Below, piece by piece: positions 12,312-23,366 of a DNA stretch of 64,000 nt. Origin of the DNA: Phellopilus nigrolimitatus (lineage: Eukaryota > Basidiomycota > Agaricomycetes > Hymenochaetales > Hymenochaetaceae); the NCBI GenBank assembly GCA_021029095.1, contig JAJOHG010000115.1:22718-86717 (forward strand), written 5' to 3'. The translations under genes were made by a program, and so were the position numbers. Position 1 is the stretch's first letter, and each line of letters begins with the position of its first letter. Under the pieces are notes generated by a model. That model was given only the letters and a program-made list of their open reading frames with translations, was not told where the DNA came from and searched no databases.

Positions 12312-13224
12312 GTTCGCGCAAGCGCTTTCCGTTCGCGATCGGTAGTGGATAATGGTTAGAGCTCGAGATAAATCAATTTGTCACCAGTTGCATAGTATCT
12401 CGATGATTTTAATGATTTGTTTAGATCGCTTTAGTTCTAGTTTATTTTCTGAGGATTGAATCAAATCTTCTGTCCAGAATGTATTTGAGAGATAATCAAC
12501 AAAGTTTCATCAATTAAAACACATACTGAACCGACGAGGTAGTTGATACAAGCTCTCGCGCAGGGAACTCTCGCGCCCCCTTTCCTTGACATCTAAAAAA
12601 AAAGTCAATGGGATTGAAGTTAACGATTCTCTCAGCAAGATGCTCACAAAGCGTTCTTGGGCCTTCGAAACCATTAAAAGGCATTTTTTCACTGAGTTGC
12701 CGGGGAGATATTGACAGAGCTGAACGTCCAGCCAGCTATTGACGCATCCGACAGACAGAGAAATATATCTGAAGGCTCCCAGTATTGGCAAAGGTAGGAA
12801 CGAGAGGAACCCTCGATTCACAAATCGAGGTAATGTATAAGGTGCGAAATAGAAAATATTCTACGAATACGAAATGCGGATAACGAAATCAGAAAGAAGA
12901 TGAACCAGAAAACGCAACGAGATGACAGAAGGGAAATGTAACAAAGCGTAAACAGAGCATGAAAGCAAAACACAAGATAGCGTGGGGAGGAGACGTGAAA
13001 GGAGCTGAGACAGACAACCAAGAAAGGTCCAAGCGCGAGGAGAAGCGCGAGGAGTTGAAGCGCGGACAGACGAAAATACAAAAACATAGAAACGGGTATA
13101 ATTCCAATTATGTCAAGACGAACCGAAGTAGACGATTATAGTGTGCCAAGCACATTCGTAGATATTGAGGGGTATCGATATTCTGAGATCCAAAAAAGCA
13201 AATTCGATATCGCAGCACGGAAGC
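12312..13224. other. Intergenic, convergent 3' flanks
   Basis: This lies between the stop codons of two convergent genes and shows no coding region of its own. It holds the second copy of the diverged repeat (12358-12567). Its right half is pyrimidine-rich on the minus strand, resembles the 3' flank of gene A on the right arm (about 30420-30720), and is probably the 3' UTR of the left gene A. Confidence 0.6.
12358..12567. repeat. Second copy of SDR 3'-flank segment
   Basis: This starts 46 bases after the SDR stop codon and aligns with 9193-9384 in the same orientation, with shared blocks at both ends and several small gaps. See the entry at 9193. Confidence 0.6.
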
Positions 13225-14997
13225 CTAAGAGCGAGCGATCTTTGCAGAATTACGAGTGGACTTGGACGAGTGAATGGTAGACGAAGTGCGCTTCGAGATA
13301 TTGACTGACGCCCTTCTCGTAGGCTCAGAACGCAGAATTGACGGCGCGTTCTCCTGCTCCGACCGCGAGGATGTCCGGACGTGTCTTCGCGTATTCATGC
13401 TGGCTCGAACAGGAAGTGAAATAGTTGGAGTCGCAGAAATGTTCATCACCGAAGCGAGATTAAGAGTGTCCAGCGGCTTTCTTGATAAGTCCGAGACGGG
13501 AGTAGAGGCGAAATTCGAAAAGACCCTCGGTGTGTGTGGCACAAGATTCGAACGAAGAGAAGCTGATGGACGAGGGGCTAGGCTTGGAGGCTGACGTGCG
13601 ATAATGCGCTTAGGCACCGAGATCGCCAGAGAGGCACATACCGGCGAAGAGTCGTCCTTGGGCTTGCTGCCTGGCTCATCCATGGATGAGCCCTGCGAGT
13701 GCCTGCGAGGACGAAGCAGAATGACAGTCGGAGCTGCTGTGGATATGGCTACGCTTTTTTTGGGAAGCACCGCTGAAGATGTAGCCAGCGTTTTCCCCTT
13801 CAAAATCGACCTCGGTGTGGGTGCGGACCTGTGCGCAGGGAGGCCGTGAATCGGCTTGTGCCTGAGAGAAAGCGGCGCCAAGGATGGCGCCAGCGTCGTG
13901 CTCTTCAAACCTGATTCCGGGTCCATGGCAGAAGACCTAATCGACGCGCTGCCTTCCTCGACACGTGCGGAGGAAAGCCCAATAGGTTCCTCGAGTGTGG
14001 TAGTACTATAAAGACCAGCTACGAGCTCCATTAAGGAAAGTAAGTCCGTATCGACGTTGATGCAGTTGAGTGCGCCCTCCGTTTCGTCACCGGTGTTAGG
14101 AAGCAGGTGTTCTTGAGATGGACTGCGCGTGCTTCTGAGTGGCTCCGAAAACGGCAACGTACTCTGGGCGGGCCGAGAGCCAGAGTCAGGCACACTTGTC
14201 CCGCCAGATATGGAATCAAGATGCTTAATATTCCATTCGCCATCCACGATCTCAGCGCTCATAGAACGATCCAGTTCCTCCATAAGGCGGACGTCGTTCC
14301 AACAGGCCTCCAAAACCTTGTTCTCGCTCGAAGTCTCGCCAAACGCGTCCGGCCACGCGTCCAGGGCGCCATTGAACGCGCCAGCCTTCTCCCGTGTGAA
14401 CGTAGCGACTGCACTCATAACGTCAGCCTCCCAGTCGTCTGTATCGAGTGTGTCAGAAACGTCAGAGAGGGGCTCGTTGCCAACCGAAAAGCTGTCGCGA
14501 AGTCTTGCTAGGATGTCCGCGGTCGCTTGGTCGTCCTCGCTCTGCGTCGTCGTGTCCGCATCCTCAGTCTCGGTGGCACGCTTGGAGTCCGAAAATGCGA
14601 TTCCCGCGTCTTCATCTTTGTTGAATACACAAAGCTGTTGCTGCCCCGACTGATCCGTCTCAAAAGGGAAAGGAGGAAGCGGAAGGGCGTGCCGGGATGG
14701 GCTGACAGAAGAAAGAGCTGAAGTCGTCGTTGGGGTGCCATGTGTCGCCGGGGTGTTCGGGGAGCTGGGTGTGCGCGGGGATCGGAAGCCGAGTCCAAAA
14801 TCGACGGTCGGTGTGGAGCTCTTAGAAGTTGTCGAGCGAGAGAGCTCGGGGGACTTGGACGCGAGCGCTTCGCAGAGACGGAGAGGCTTGAGTCCTTTGT
14901 GAGTCGGAGACGCTTTCTGGCGCCGAGGGACAAACGAATTGTACGCTTCCGTGCTGCGTTCAGCAAGTGTCATCAAGAATGAATGAGCGGCGGACAT
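13225..14997 (-). CDS. Unrecognised Ser/Pro-rich protein A, left copy
   Basis: I do not recognise this family. The single open frame gives 590 aa from the ATG at 14997. That start was chosen because the right-arm paralogue begins with a matching N-terminus (SAAHSFLMTLAERSTEAYNS here, AAAHSFFSTFVQRSAEAYNS there), and a TATA box lies about 100 bases upstream in both. Conserved islands are that N-terminus, KGLKPLRLCEALAS, an acidic middle part, LMELVAGLYSTTTLEEP, and a basic Ser/Thr/Arg-rich C-terminal half. No membrane segment or catalytic motif is visible; an intrinsically disordered intracellular protein is the likeliest reading. Compared with the right copy it lacks introns and a block of about 110 codons before the VAGLYST island. 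Confidence 0.7.
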   Translation of the reverse strand: MSAAHSFLMTLAERSTEAYNSFVPRRQKASPTHKGLKPLRLCEALASKSPELSRSTTSKSSTPTVDFGLGFRSPRTPSSPNTPATHGTPTTTSALSSVSPSRHALPLPPFPFETDQSGQQQLCVFNKDEDAGIAFSDSKRATETEDADTTTQSEDDQATADILARLRDSFSVGNEPLSDVSDTLDTDDWEADVMSAVATFTREKAGAFNGALDAWPDAFGETSSENKVLEACWNDVRLMEELDRSMSAEIVDGEWNIKHLDSISGGTSVPDSGSRPAQSTLPFSEPLRSTRSPSQEHLLPNTGDETEGALNCINVDTDLLSLMELVAGLYSTTTLEEPIGLSSARVEEGSASIRSSAMDPESGLKSTTLAPSLAPLSLRHKPIHGLPAHRSAPTPRSILKGKTLATSSAVLPKKSVAISTAAPTVILLRPRRHSQGSSMDEPGSKPKDDSSPVCASLAISVPKRIIARQPPSLAPRPSASLRSNLVPHTPRVFSNFASTPVSDLSRKPLDTLNLASVMNISATPTISLPVRASMNTRRHVRTSSRSEQENAPSILRSEPTRRASVNISKRTSSTIHSSKSTRNSAKIARS

Positions 14998-15096
14998 CGC
15001 GAGGAGCGACGAGAAGGGGAGGGGAGAAACAGAGGAAGAGAGATGGTGGAGGAGGAAAGAAGACCACTGAATGCGACGCAGGGTACACGGTGAATC

Positions 15097-15104
15097 CTTT
15101 ATAT
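15097..15104 (-). promoter_or_regulatory. TATA box of gene A, left copy
   Basis: Read on the minus strand this is ATATAAAG, about 100 bases upstream of the ATG at 14997. The same box and the surrounding GACAGATATAAA context are kept at 27895-27908 before the right copy of gene A. That conservation supports a shared core promoter. Confidence 0.6.
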
Positions 15105-16232
15105 CTGTCAAGAACGATTGACATTACTGTTCAATCTGAGTCGAAATACCAGGCTTACAAGCAGTCTGATATGAAATGATAGCCACCGTGTGCCAGCAGG
15201 TGCTTCCATCGTCATCCCTCGTTCCATCCCGCAAACCGTGTCGAACATGTCGAATCGACAACAGCCTAGCGCGCCTTCCTAGTGCTTGGTATAGAAAATG
15301 TTCAGATGATGAAGCCGGCATCTTGCAGTGCAATTCTAGAGGCCATCGAATCAAGCAGCAATTTCGGAAATATGTGAGGACTGAGCAATGAGAATAACAG
15401 CAGAAGATGGTCAACTCCCCATCATTGGCTGCTACTCGCCGACGACATGCACAAGATACCGTACATCCACATTGGCCGCAATGTCGATCTCAGCGAGCAC
15501 AGTGTACGATCGCTAGACCTGACTGACGCGAAGAGGCGTGGCAGAGTGCGCCTGCACACCTGCAATAAAGTGATGGCTCCGACGACAGATGTCCAGACAC
15601 CAAAGTGCGTTTTGTCATAGAGCACGCTGAGAGGCTGAGAGCGCAGACACGTAAGAAGAAATTCATGGAATGACATGTCGATGGTCGTCGTTGGTCGCGA
15701 AGGAATTCGTCGACAGCGCTGGATTTCTAATGTGTACAAGGATGGTGTACAAAGTGTACAACCGCAAAGTTTACTTCATCACCTAATTGGACCGAGTAAC
15801 AAAGTCTGCAAAGGCTTTGTGTTACGTATTCGACTAACAACCGTGCAAGTGCAAGTCTTACGCTAAAAGTTTCTTTCACGAGCAGACCGCTGAAACATGA
15901 CTGGAGCTGAAATCGCTACCCTATCATTCGCTCTCTGGCTTCACTTCTGCTCGAGCTTCGTCTTCCCGGGTCCGTAGATGAACGCGAAAATATCACTTCC
16001 ATTTCCTATAATCATCGCTCCCCTAACTTACACAGGCAGATAATCGTACAGATATTACATTCCGTCGTTTCTCCTCGACGTTTTTTTTTTGTCCAAAAAG
16101 CCCGGACAAACGCTTCGTATGTACGTTTCCGAGTCGTCTGGACCGAGAGACCGCGACGCTCGCTGATGCAAAGCAGATAGATTCAGCAAAACATTTATTG
16201 GTCTCCAGAAGAAGGAAGACATACCTTCGCGA

Positions 16233-17795
16233 TCAATGAGCGAAGCGACTTCGCTTTTGATTCAAGCCCCATTTTTGCACCCAGGATACATCTACCCCGA
16301 CCTCCGACACCACGACCCCGCCTCCCTTTCCATGACGCGCAGACGAGCTCGACAGCACGGTCAACGAGAAGTTCAGCCGCGGCAGCTCTGACGGGTGAGG
16401 AGCAGACTGGATATGGGGTGTTTTGTAGAACAGGTCGGACGCCTCCTCTTCCTCCATGCACTTTGCTGTTCGTGCTTTTGTCTGCGTTTGAGCGAGGACT
16501 GCCCGGGCCGGGCCTGAGCCTCCGAGCTCTTTTCTCATCGACGCTTTAACCCCTTTCGAGGCCTGTGGGACGGGCGCAGGCTTGCGCACTGCCAGTGCGC
16601 ATGCGCTTTTGTTGGCTTTGAGGAGCGGCAATTTAGACGGTGCCTTTCCTCGTTTCGAGGCAGGCGGGACCGGTGCGAGCTCGTAGATTGCGTACGAGCT
16701 GTTGCAGGAGTCGAGAAGAGCCGGCTCGGGCATGACTGCAGCATCCCGTCTTCCGACGCTGACGTTCTCCTTCTCCTCCTTTGCGCGATGACACGCGGCG
16801 CGCAGAATTGCGACGTCTTTCAGAAGCCGACGCGAGGGCTCAATCAGCGTTTTGGGTGGTTTGCCGAGCTGCAACAGCCTCGGGCGGCGCCCTCCTCCCC
16901 CGGTCCCCGTCTGTCCGGCTTCTGGCTCGCTCAGCAAAGAGGCGTCTGGTTGTGAGCCCGACGCGACTGCGACCACTGTGGATGGGCCGCTCTCGACCTC
17001 GAGGAGCGGCGGCTCGGGTCGGACTGCAGCATCCTGCCGCCCGACGCTCGCCTTCCCTTTCGACTCCGCCCCCCGGCTAAGCAACGCACGCAGTCTCTCA
17101 ATGCGCGCAAAGTACTCTGGCGAGGGTCCGACGATGTGCTCCGGCGATTCGTCGTAGTACATCAGTCCCGGACGGCGCTCCCTCCCCCGGACTGTCTCAG
17201 GCGATAAAGAAGAGGTGGTTGGTTTTGCGCTCGACGGGACCGCTCCGTCGGCGGCTTCGATTTGGTGGACGAGTTGGTCGAGAAGTCTCAGCTGCTTCCG
17301 TTGCTTCTCGTGCGCGGGATCATGCAGAATCGCAGATCCCGCCACATGTTGGTTTGGCTGCGGAGCCACCGTGTCCTGATGCGTCTGGATCGTCATGGAC
17401 GAGCTTGTTGGGATCGGTGGAAGAGGACGAACAGATATCCCTCCCATAGCCACAAGCATCGTCGACTGCATGTTCGACTCCGGCTCGCTTGCTAGTGGTA
17501 TGGCTGAATTCGCGCGCGAGCTGAGAGCCTCCTCCTGTCTCTTGAGCTCTGCGAACATGTCCTCTACGTTCGCATAATCGCGCGCGAGCTGTTCGAACCG
17601 CTAAATGTAAGCATCCCAAGCATCCCTCATCCATGCAACCAACTCAGAACTCACCTTTTCAAACTTCTCCTTCGCCTGTATATGTGCCCCAAGACGCATC
17701 GGGCGCGGATGGAAGAGCGGAGTCTCCTCTGCGGACGGATCGAGGAGCGGATTCTCCTTCGCGGACTGGTAGCGTAATCCTTTAGGAATATACAT
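16233..17795 (-). CDS. Unrecognised basic protein B, left copy
   Basis: I do not recognise this family. Two exons, 17795-17655 and 17600-16233, joined over a 54-nt intron, give 502 aa. The first exon (MYIPKGLRYQSAKENP, then FHPRPMRLGAHIQAKEKFEK) leads into a predicted charged helix (RFEQLARDYANVEDMFAELK, then RQEEALSSRA). Later conserved islands are DPAHEKQRKQLRLLDQLVHQ, RRPGLMYYDESPEHIVGPSP, LLKDVAILRAACHRAKEEKE and a Trp-containing C-terminus (VVVSEVGVDVSWVQKWGLNQ). The rest is Pro/Ser/Lys-rich linker with a recurring (S/G)VGR(Q/R)DAAV motif. No signal peptide, membrane segment or enzyme motif is seen. The right-arm paralogue (25139-26686) has the same intron at the same place and differs mainly at the N-terminus and in small indels. 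Confidence 0.75.
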
Positions 17796-18776
17796 GGCGG
17801 GGAGAGGAAGAGCTGTGGAGGAACACGACGTGGCTGAGACGGGACTGTGTTGTGTTCTCTATTTTAAACTCCGCCCATTGTGCCCTGCAGCCACAATCAC
17901 CGTGTGAAAGTCAACATCCACTCGATATCGACGCCTAGCTGAAGCTCTTCCAGTCGGATTAGTACGTTTCTCACTAATATAGCTGACGGTATCATAGGCA
18001 TTCTACGTATTTTTCGTTGAAATATATTTTGTTTTGTGGTCTTATGAAGGGCAGATTTCCTGTATCGCATAATAACTCGAATCAATAGGTACAAGCAAGC
18101 CAATAGCTCAGTCGCCGCTACCACTGGTTATTCGATCAACGCAGATGCTGGTTCAGTGTATAAAACATTGCCAGGAACTCACGAAAACAGGAGATGGCCA
18201 TGGATAGGAGAGGGTTGTAAACCTGCGCAGAAACACATATGCTCTCATTTGTGCGGTCCCGGCCTTTTAACCCCGCATGAATTTCTTTCGTGCAAAAAGC
18301 GCTTATCACGATAAATACGCAGCAGAACTCAAGAGACGCATTACGAACAGGATGGTCACACGCCACGGACGCGTTATTAGCACTTGCTGTGGATTGTTGT
18401 GGCTGAACGGAACCTTCCCGGCCCGACGGCTTCAACGTCGTGTCACGTGCATCACCGACATTGAAGCTTTTCGTCAAATTCGAACTTACAAGACGAGGTT
18501 CGGACCTCAGGCTGTCTCTCAGTAACGGGTGTCAATTTGATTTCAGGTAAAAAACTTTGCTAAATGATATATTTCCGGGGTAGTAACCGGCTTGACTTCT
18601 AAATAAGTGACTAACCCGGGCCGCGGACCTCGGCAATACTAAATAGGCGCCGAAGTACAACGCGAACGCGTATGTCGCGTAAAACGTAAAGTCTCACGTT
18701 CTCATCCTTCGCTTTTTGTCGACATGTCCGTGCTCCGCATTGCCCGTCTTCTATTTCTTTTTCGCGTCCGGCCACC

Positions 18777-19746
18777 ATGGACACCAGTTCGATCTCTCCT
18801 GTCCTGCCCCGGACGCCCCTCCATGTCCGCAGACACGCCGGCACGCACAAACTCGAACGCCATTGGTGGTACATATGGATCCCGCTCTTCTCCGCGATGG
18901 TATGGTTCGGGTCCCTGCTCGCGCTGCTCATCACCTGGATCCGCTCCGGCCGCCCGCACTACGTTTCGATGCTTGAAACCCAGCACATAGCGTACATCTC
19001 GGATGTGGCGGCGGACTTCCTGAAGCCGCTTTTCATCACCGGGAACGTGATCACAGCGATCGGATTGTCCCTCAGCCTCTCGATCGAGAGGTGGGCGCGG
19101 CACGACGGAAGGTGTGTCCCATTTTGCTCGTATATATCTCCAATCATGGTCGGCGGAAACTGAGATATGGTACAGACTCCTTCCGAATATGCGCAAACGC
19201 GAGAAGGTCACGTCGGCGCTCGCCATAATATGGTCGTTCGTCGGCGGCGCGGGCCTCATCCTCCTCTCCGTTTTCGACACGAAACGGTATCCACTCCTTC
19301 ACGACGTCTTCCTTGGCGTCTTCGTCGCTGGCACCGCCATCAGCGCTTTTTTCACCATCGTTGAGGTGTGTCGCCCTTTTCCCTGCATTTTTGTCTTTTT
19401 GGAGAGTGAAACGAAATAATGTATACTGAGATTCTTCGGTCTTAAGTTTCGCTGGCTCAACAAGACTTTCGGCGCCCGCTACCGCGCGCTGCGCGCCGGG
19501 TACTTATTTAAGGCAGTCTTCGCCGTCATCCTCATTTCGCTTGCGATCCCTTTCGGCGTGCTCATCGACAGCTCGCACCGCGACCCCGGCGCGATCATCG
19601 AGTGGACGATCGCGCTCCTCTACACGTTCTATCTCCTCTCGTTCTGGTGGGACCTCCGGCAGAGCGGCCACTTCGAAAAGGACGAGCTAAGCCCCGAGCG
19701 GCTGGCGGAGGTGGGGATGCGGGAATGGGGCGTGCCGACGATGTGA
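18777..19746 (+). CDS. Frag1/DRAM/Sfk1 membrane protein, left copy
   Basis: This is a six-pass membrane protein of the Frag1/DRAM/Sfk1 family, whose yeast member Sfk1 helps control plasma-membrane phosphoinositides and lipid asymmetry. Three exons, 18777-19111, 19176-19365 and 19447-19746, give 274 aa with consistent phases. Family features are YISDVAADFLKPLF, SLSIERWARHDGRLLPNMRK, LILLSVFDTKRYPLLH, AISAFFTIVEFRWL and IIEWTIALLYTFYLLSFWWD. Hydrophobic segments lie near residues 28-48, 80-100, 128-145, 158-178, 200-220 and 235-253. The start was taken at the Met that begins a short polar N-terminus before HWWYIWIPL. A mirror-image paralogue lies at 23367-24299 with the same two introns. The function in this fungus is inferred from the family only. 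Confidence 0.87.
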
Positions 19747-21346
19747 GACGTGGTATATCGATGGGAAAAGATAACGTACAAAAGAAGTACAAAACAAATT
19801 CACAATCTTTTGAATAAAGTATCCAGCACGAATAATACGATGGCATTTCTGCTTACAGGAGACGGGGGCTCGAACTCCGAGCAGTGCGGAGAGTGGAGGG
19901 GAACGAACGAAAGTCCAGATGAGTCAGGTTCTAAACTCCACATACACAATCAGACAGAATGCTCGTTGTTCACAAGATCGTGATGGTCCGCTGAGAACTT
20001 ATGGCGAGAGGGCCGGAAAGAAGCCTGAACAGTCACACGAGGGCTGCTAATTTTTGATTTCAGTAAGACGTTCGAGAGGCGTTCGTATTGATTACTTTTG
20101 CGCTTACAAATACGCGTAGGTCATTTTCCGAAAATCGAAACCTACTAAAGCATAGGTGCAGGGTTGACGTTTGAACGTTTTCAGGACCTTTTGTCGCCTA
20201 GGCAACAATGATTAGTGTCTGGTGGTTGAGATGAAGGTACGGAAAAGTGCTGAAGACTTGGGAAGTGCAGACACAAAGCACTGAAAGGGGGCGGCCACGA
20301 GTAAATCGCTGACTTTCTGCTTTTTCTGCTATATAGCGTGCTGGCGTCTAAAGTATCGTGTCCACCGAGCGAGGTATATTTAGATTATTCAGCAGCATAG
20401 GTTGCTAACTATAGACGCAGAATGACTATGGCTCATCCTTCCTTGGTGATGCTGGTTTGCGAACTTCTATGAATATCTGCGATTACAAATACACAAACAC
20501 GTATGGGAAACTCGGTATAATGGTCTTTATTACTGACATGCTATCTCCACTGTCGCGTTTAAGTGCATCGGTCCAGCTCTCCTCGTCGGCTCAGCCCGGC
20601 CTGGGAGAAGGCTGCTCGTCATCAAGGTTATAACAATGCTCGGAGCCAAATGTAGGAGCGCGCGCGCTGGTGCTCGTTTGCGAACGCGGCACATTCCCTT
20701 CGCTTCGAGTTTCAAGCTTTTAGCTGGGAAGACAGGCTGGGTTCCAAACAGTCACGTCCATACAATCCTACGTGCGACCCTCTGGCTTTACGCGGCCGAG
20801 GGCTGCCTATCCGTTCAGGTGCGGCCCTAGAACGTTGTCACATCTATGAACGTAAGAGCTGCTCAGGTCTAAGCTTCAGAGCTAATCGCGGGTATGGGTG
20901 CGTAAGAGCATACCGGAACTATGCACGGGCACGACTGGTTCTGGCGCATTGGCTTGATCCGATCAAGTGAACAACTTCTTGGATTGGCGCCTAGATGGTG
21001 CCTGCACGAATTTTGTTTTCCGTTCAATAGTCAAAGCGAGAAACCCACAAAAGACGTACTGTGGAAGCATGCTTGCAAGTGCACCGTGTCGTACGTAACT
21101 TCGCTTATCCCCTCAAGACCTTCAGCAATTTCTCTCTTCTTGACTTTAGTTGCATCATCTCGCTCCTAGAGTACCGTTCGCGTCTTGAACTCAAGAGCTT
21201 CGCCAGTATCTCTAAATGATGAATTGCGTCTACTCTCCGGAGGCTCTCCGAAACGATGGGGGACCGCAGGACTAGTAAATAAAGCGCGTCTAGCGCCTGC
21301 AGCTGCGTCTCAGAGACAGGCGAGCTGAATTAACAAATAGTAAGCT
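19747..21346. other. Left half of the spacer between arms
   Basis: No gene is supported here. The sequence after the gene C stop codon does not match the corresponding position on the right arm, so the inverted similarity ends at the stop codon. Open frames are short and without motifs. Confidence 0.5.
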
Positions 21347-22039
21347 TTACGCAATCATTTCTGACGAAAATAGGACCACATACTGAGTGTACTTTAGCAG
21401 CCTCGTGCAGTGCCGACGGATCCGCAGCTCCTGTTCGACGATCCATTTCCTTCTGCGCCACGTCGCAGGACCTGCAGCGTTCAGCTCGACGGCCATCACG
21501 ATATCCTCCACCTTCTGCTTCGTCGCGCGGGGGCCAAATCCGAAGCGCTCCGCGCAGACGCTCATCAGCGCCTCCAGGCGCCGTCCGAAGAAGCTGTACA
21601 CGTTCCCGAGGTTCCGCCCCGCGCCCACGTTGTTCGACCGCGTCGCGGTCGACGTCGTTGCGATGCCGGTGTAGTCGCTCAGATACGAGTACGGCGTCAA
21701 GTTCGAATGCGGCGTCAAGTTCGAGTGTGGCGTCAAGTTCGAGTGCGGCGTCAAGTTCGAGTACGGGTGGTACGGGCGGCCGGTCCAGATGGACGCGCTG
21801 TTGCCGTTGCTGTGACTCCGGTCTTCGCGCGCGTACACTGCGTCGTCGAAGACCACGCTGGTGGGTCTCCGGCGGACCTGTTGGTGGAGACGCGCGGCTA
21901 CGGGGACGGCGGCGACATGTTGGATTGGAAATACCCCGTAGGGACTCGGGAAGCGAGGGGGCGCATAAGCGGGGTACGGCTCTGGCAGAACGCGACGTGG
22001 GTAGAATTGCGGGGTATAGTAGCCGTAGTCGTTCTGCAT
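21347..22039 (-). CDS. Unrecognised protein with SNLTPH repeats
   Basis: I do not recognise this protein. A 230-codon open frame on the minus strand starts with a Tyr/Pro-rich segment (MQNDYGYYTPQFYPRRVLPE), passes a Val/Arg-rich stretch, then a run of the hexapeptide SNLTPH, and ends with a compositionally normal, helix-prone C-terminal third (VYSFFGRRLEALMSVCAERF, then KVEDIVMAVELNAAG and WRRRKWIVEQELRIRRH). The C-terminal part looks like real protein. The strong third-position GC bias within it supports coding. It sits at the centre of the inverted duplication and has no counterpart in either arm. A long open frame on the plus strand of the same DNA looks like an antisense shadow. An intron cannot be excluded. 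Confidence 0.55.
   Translation of the reverse strand: MQNDYGYYTPQFYPRRVLPEPYPAYAPPRFPSPYGVFPIQHVAAVPVAARLHQQVRRRPTSVVFDDAVYAREDRSHSNGNSASIWTGRPYHPYSNLTPHSNLTPHSNLTPHSNLTPYSYLSDYTGIATTSTATRSNNVGAGRNLGNVYSFFGRRLEALMSVCAERFGFGPRATKQKVEDIVMAVELNAAGPATWRRRKWIVEQELRIRRHCTRLLKYTQYVVLFSSEMIA
21690..21761. repeat. Four copies of an 18-bp tandem repeat
   Basis: Four near-perfect head-to-tail copies of GGCGTCAAGTTCGAGTGC are present. On the minus strand they encode the hexapeptide SNLTPH, so repeat changes keep the frame of the gene at 21347-22039. Confidence 0.9.
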
Positions 22040-23366
22040 CGCTGCTCGGTACTAGCGAGTTACAATGTGCTCTGCGCGGATTCCAGCCGACTATTTATTA
22101 AGACGGGAGAGGCGGTGTGTTCGTATCTGTTACGTAGCACCGCCTTGACGACTTTTTGGTCGGCGTGCATTGGACCTATATGGATTCAATGGATGCTGTA
22201 CATGCCCTTACTCATTATACCGACGATTAGCGTTGACTCTTTTTCAGTCAACGGTGTATCCTATTAGATGCTCATAGCACAGCCCGCTAAGCGCCGTCTC
22301 AAACCCCGTTCCCCGGGCATTTCTATTAGAGACTATTTCCGCGCGTCTTCTTCTGTCTAGATCCTCAGCTTTTTAGGACTCATGTTCCTTCTGAGCACTT
22401 ACTGTCCCTGGATGATTAGATGAAGGTCCTGAGTGCATCATGAAAACAGATATGGCGCTCAGAAGTCCAGTTAGACGCCCCTTGTATTAGGGCAGCAAGT
22501 TTCCTCACCGTAATCTAAAAATGCAAAAACTCTCACGCGCGTTCTAACGGAATCGAAGAGTAACCCCATCGCGTTTGTACAATGTACCTGTGATTGAGAG
22601 GTGCCCATCACGTCTGCTTTGCCTGCTCTGGCCTGGTCCTCGCGCTTCATTTTCTCAGATCTTTCTGGCCTTCTAAACATCGTGATCAACAAACAAGTGT
22701 CACGTTAGTCATGCGAGTGCTACGGTCTCGAACAAACAGTCCCTTGACAAAAGTGTTTATTCCGCCATAAATGTGCATGTAATGTTGGAATTACTATGTC
22801 GATTATCATCCGCTTCCCTCCGTAAATCTCAGGCTTACTTTCTACATAATAAGTAATGTACAAAAAAAAAAACTGAATAAGGCATGCCAAGGGCTGAGCT
22901 GAAAATAAGATCGGGAATATAAGAATACATGCACAAAATGGTGCTCTTTTCGGCACTCTTCGGCTCATATAAATTCAAGGAATTGTATTTCGGATCTGAC
23001 CATTTTCAGCCCTTTATATTCGTAAAGTATACATGTTCTCAGTGTGAAGTCATGGGATTTTAAGGACTCCGGGTGAAATGTATCGACTCGGTTTGAATTT
23101 ATGAGAGGTTTGAGACAGGCGAAAGGAGTACAAGTGCATAAAAGTAGTAAATGTATATTGACGGAGTAATTTCAAGATCACTTAAATGTAAATTTATCAT
23201 GGAATAAAGATTTTTCAGGGGATTGAACATTCAGACAGCATCCAGGAACGACAGAGCTATGAGCCATGATTTTCAGTTCGTGTTGTTTTCGTGAGGTATG
23301 TAGTACACGCAGTCGTACTATTGGTACAGGATAGCTCATTGATAAAAATCCGTCTATTATATATCT
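22040..23366. other. Right half of the spacer between arms
   Basis: No gene is supported here. The sequence is AT-richer than its neighbours and contains a short A run near 22861. It does not align with the left half of the spacer. Confidence 0.5.

Larger units (their letters stand above)
13225..19746. repeat. Left arm of inverted segmental duplication
   Basis: This arm carries genes A (minus), B (minus) and C (plus). Their paralogues lie in mirror order at 23367-30414. Similarity is not limited to coding sequence: the DNA upstream of gene B (17820-17950) is nearly identical in reverse complement to 24990-25110, and the non-coding stretch between A and B aligns weakly throughout (15120-16230 with 26690-27950). 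The similarity may extend into the 3' UTR of gene A to about 12900. It stops sharply at the gene C stop codon. Confidence 0.85.

Noticed and set aside
15422..15739. A minus-strand frame with a stretch faintly like Erg28 (HFGVWTSVVGAITLL)
   Set aside because: The aligned position on the right arm does not keep the frame, and the resemblance is too short to support a call.
21410..22267. A 285-codon plus-strand frame opposite the repeat-bearing gene
   Set aside because: Its composition (Arg/Val runs) is that of an antisense shadow; the minus-strand frame has the more natural protein.
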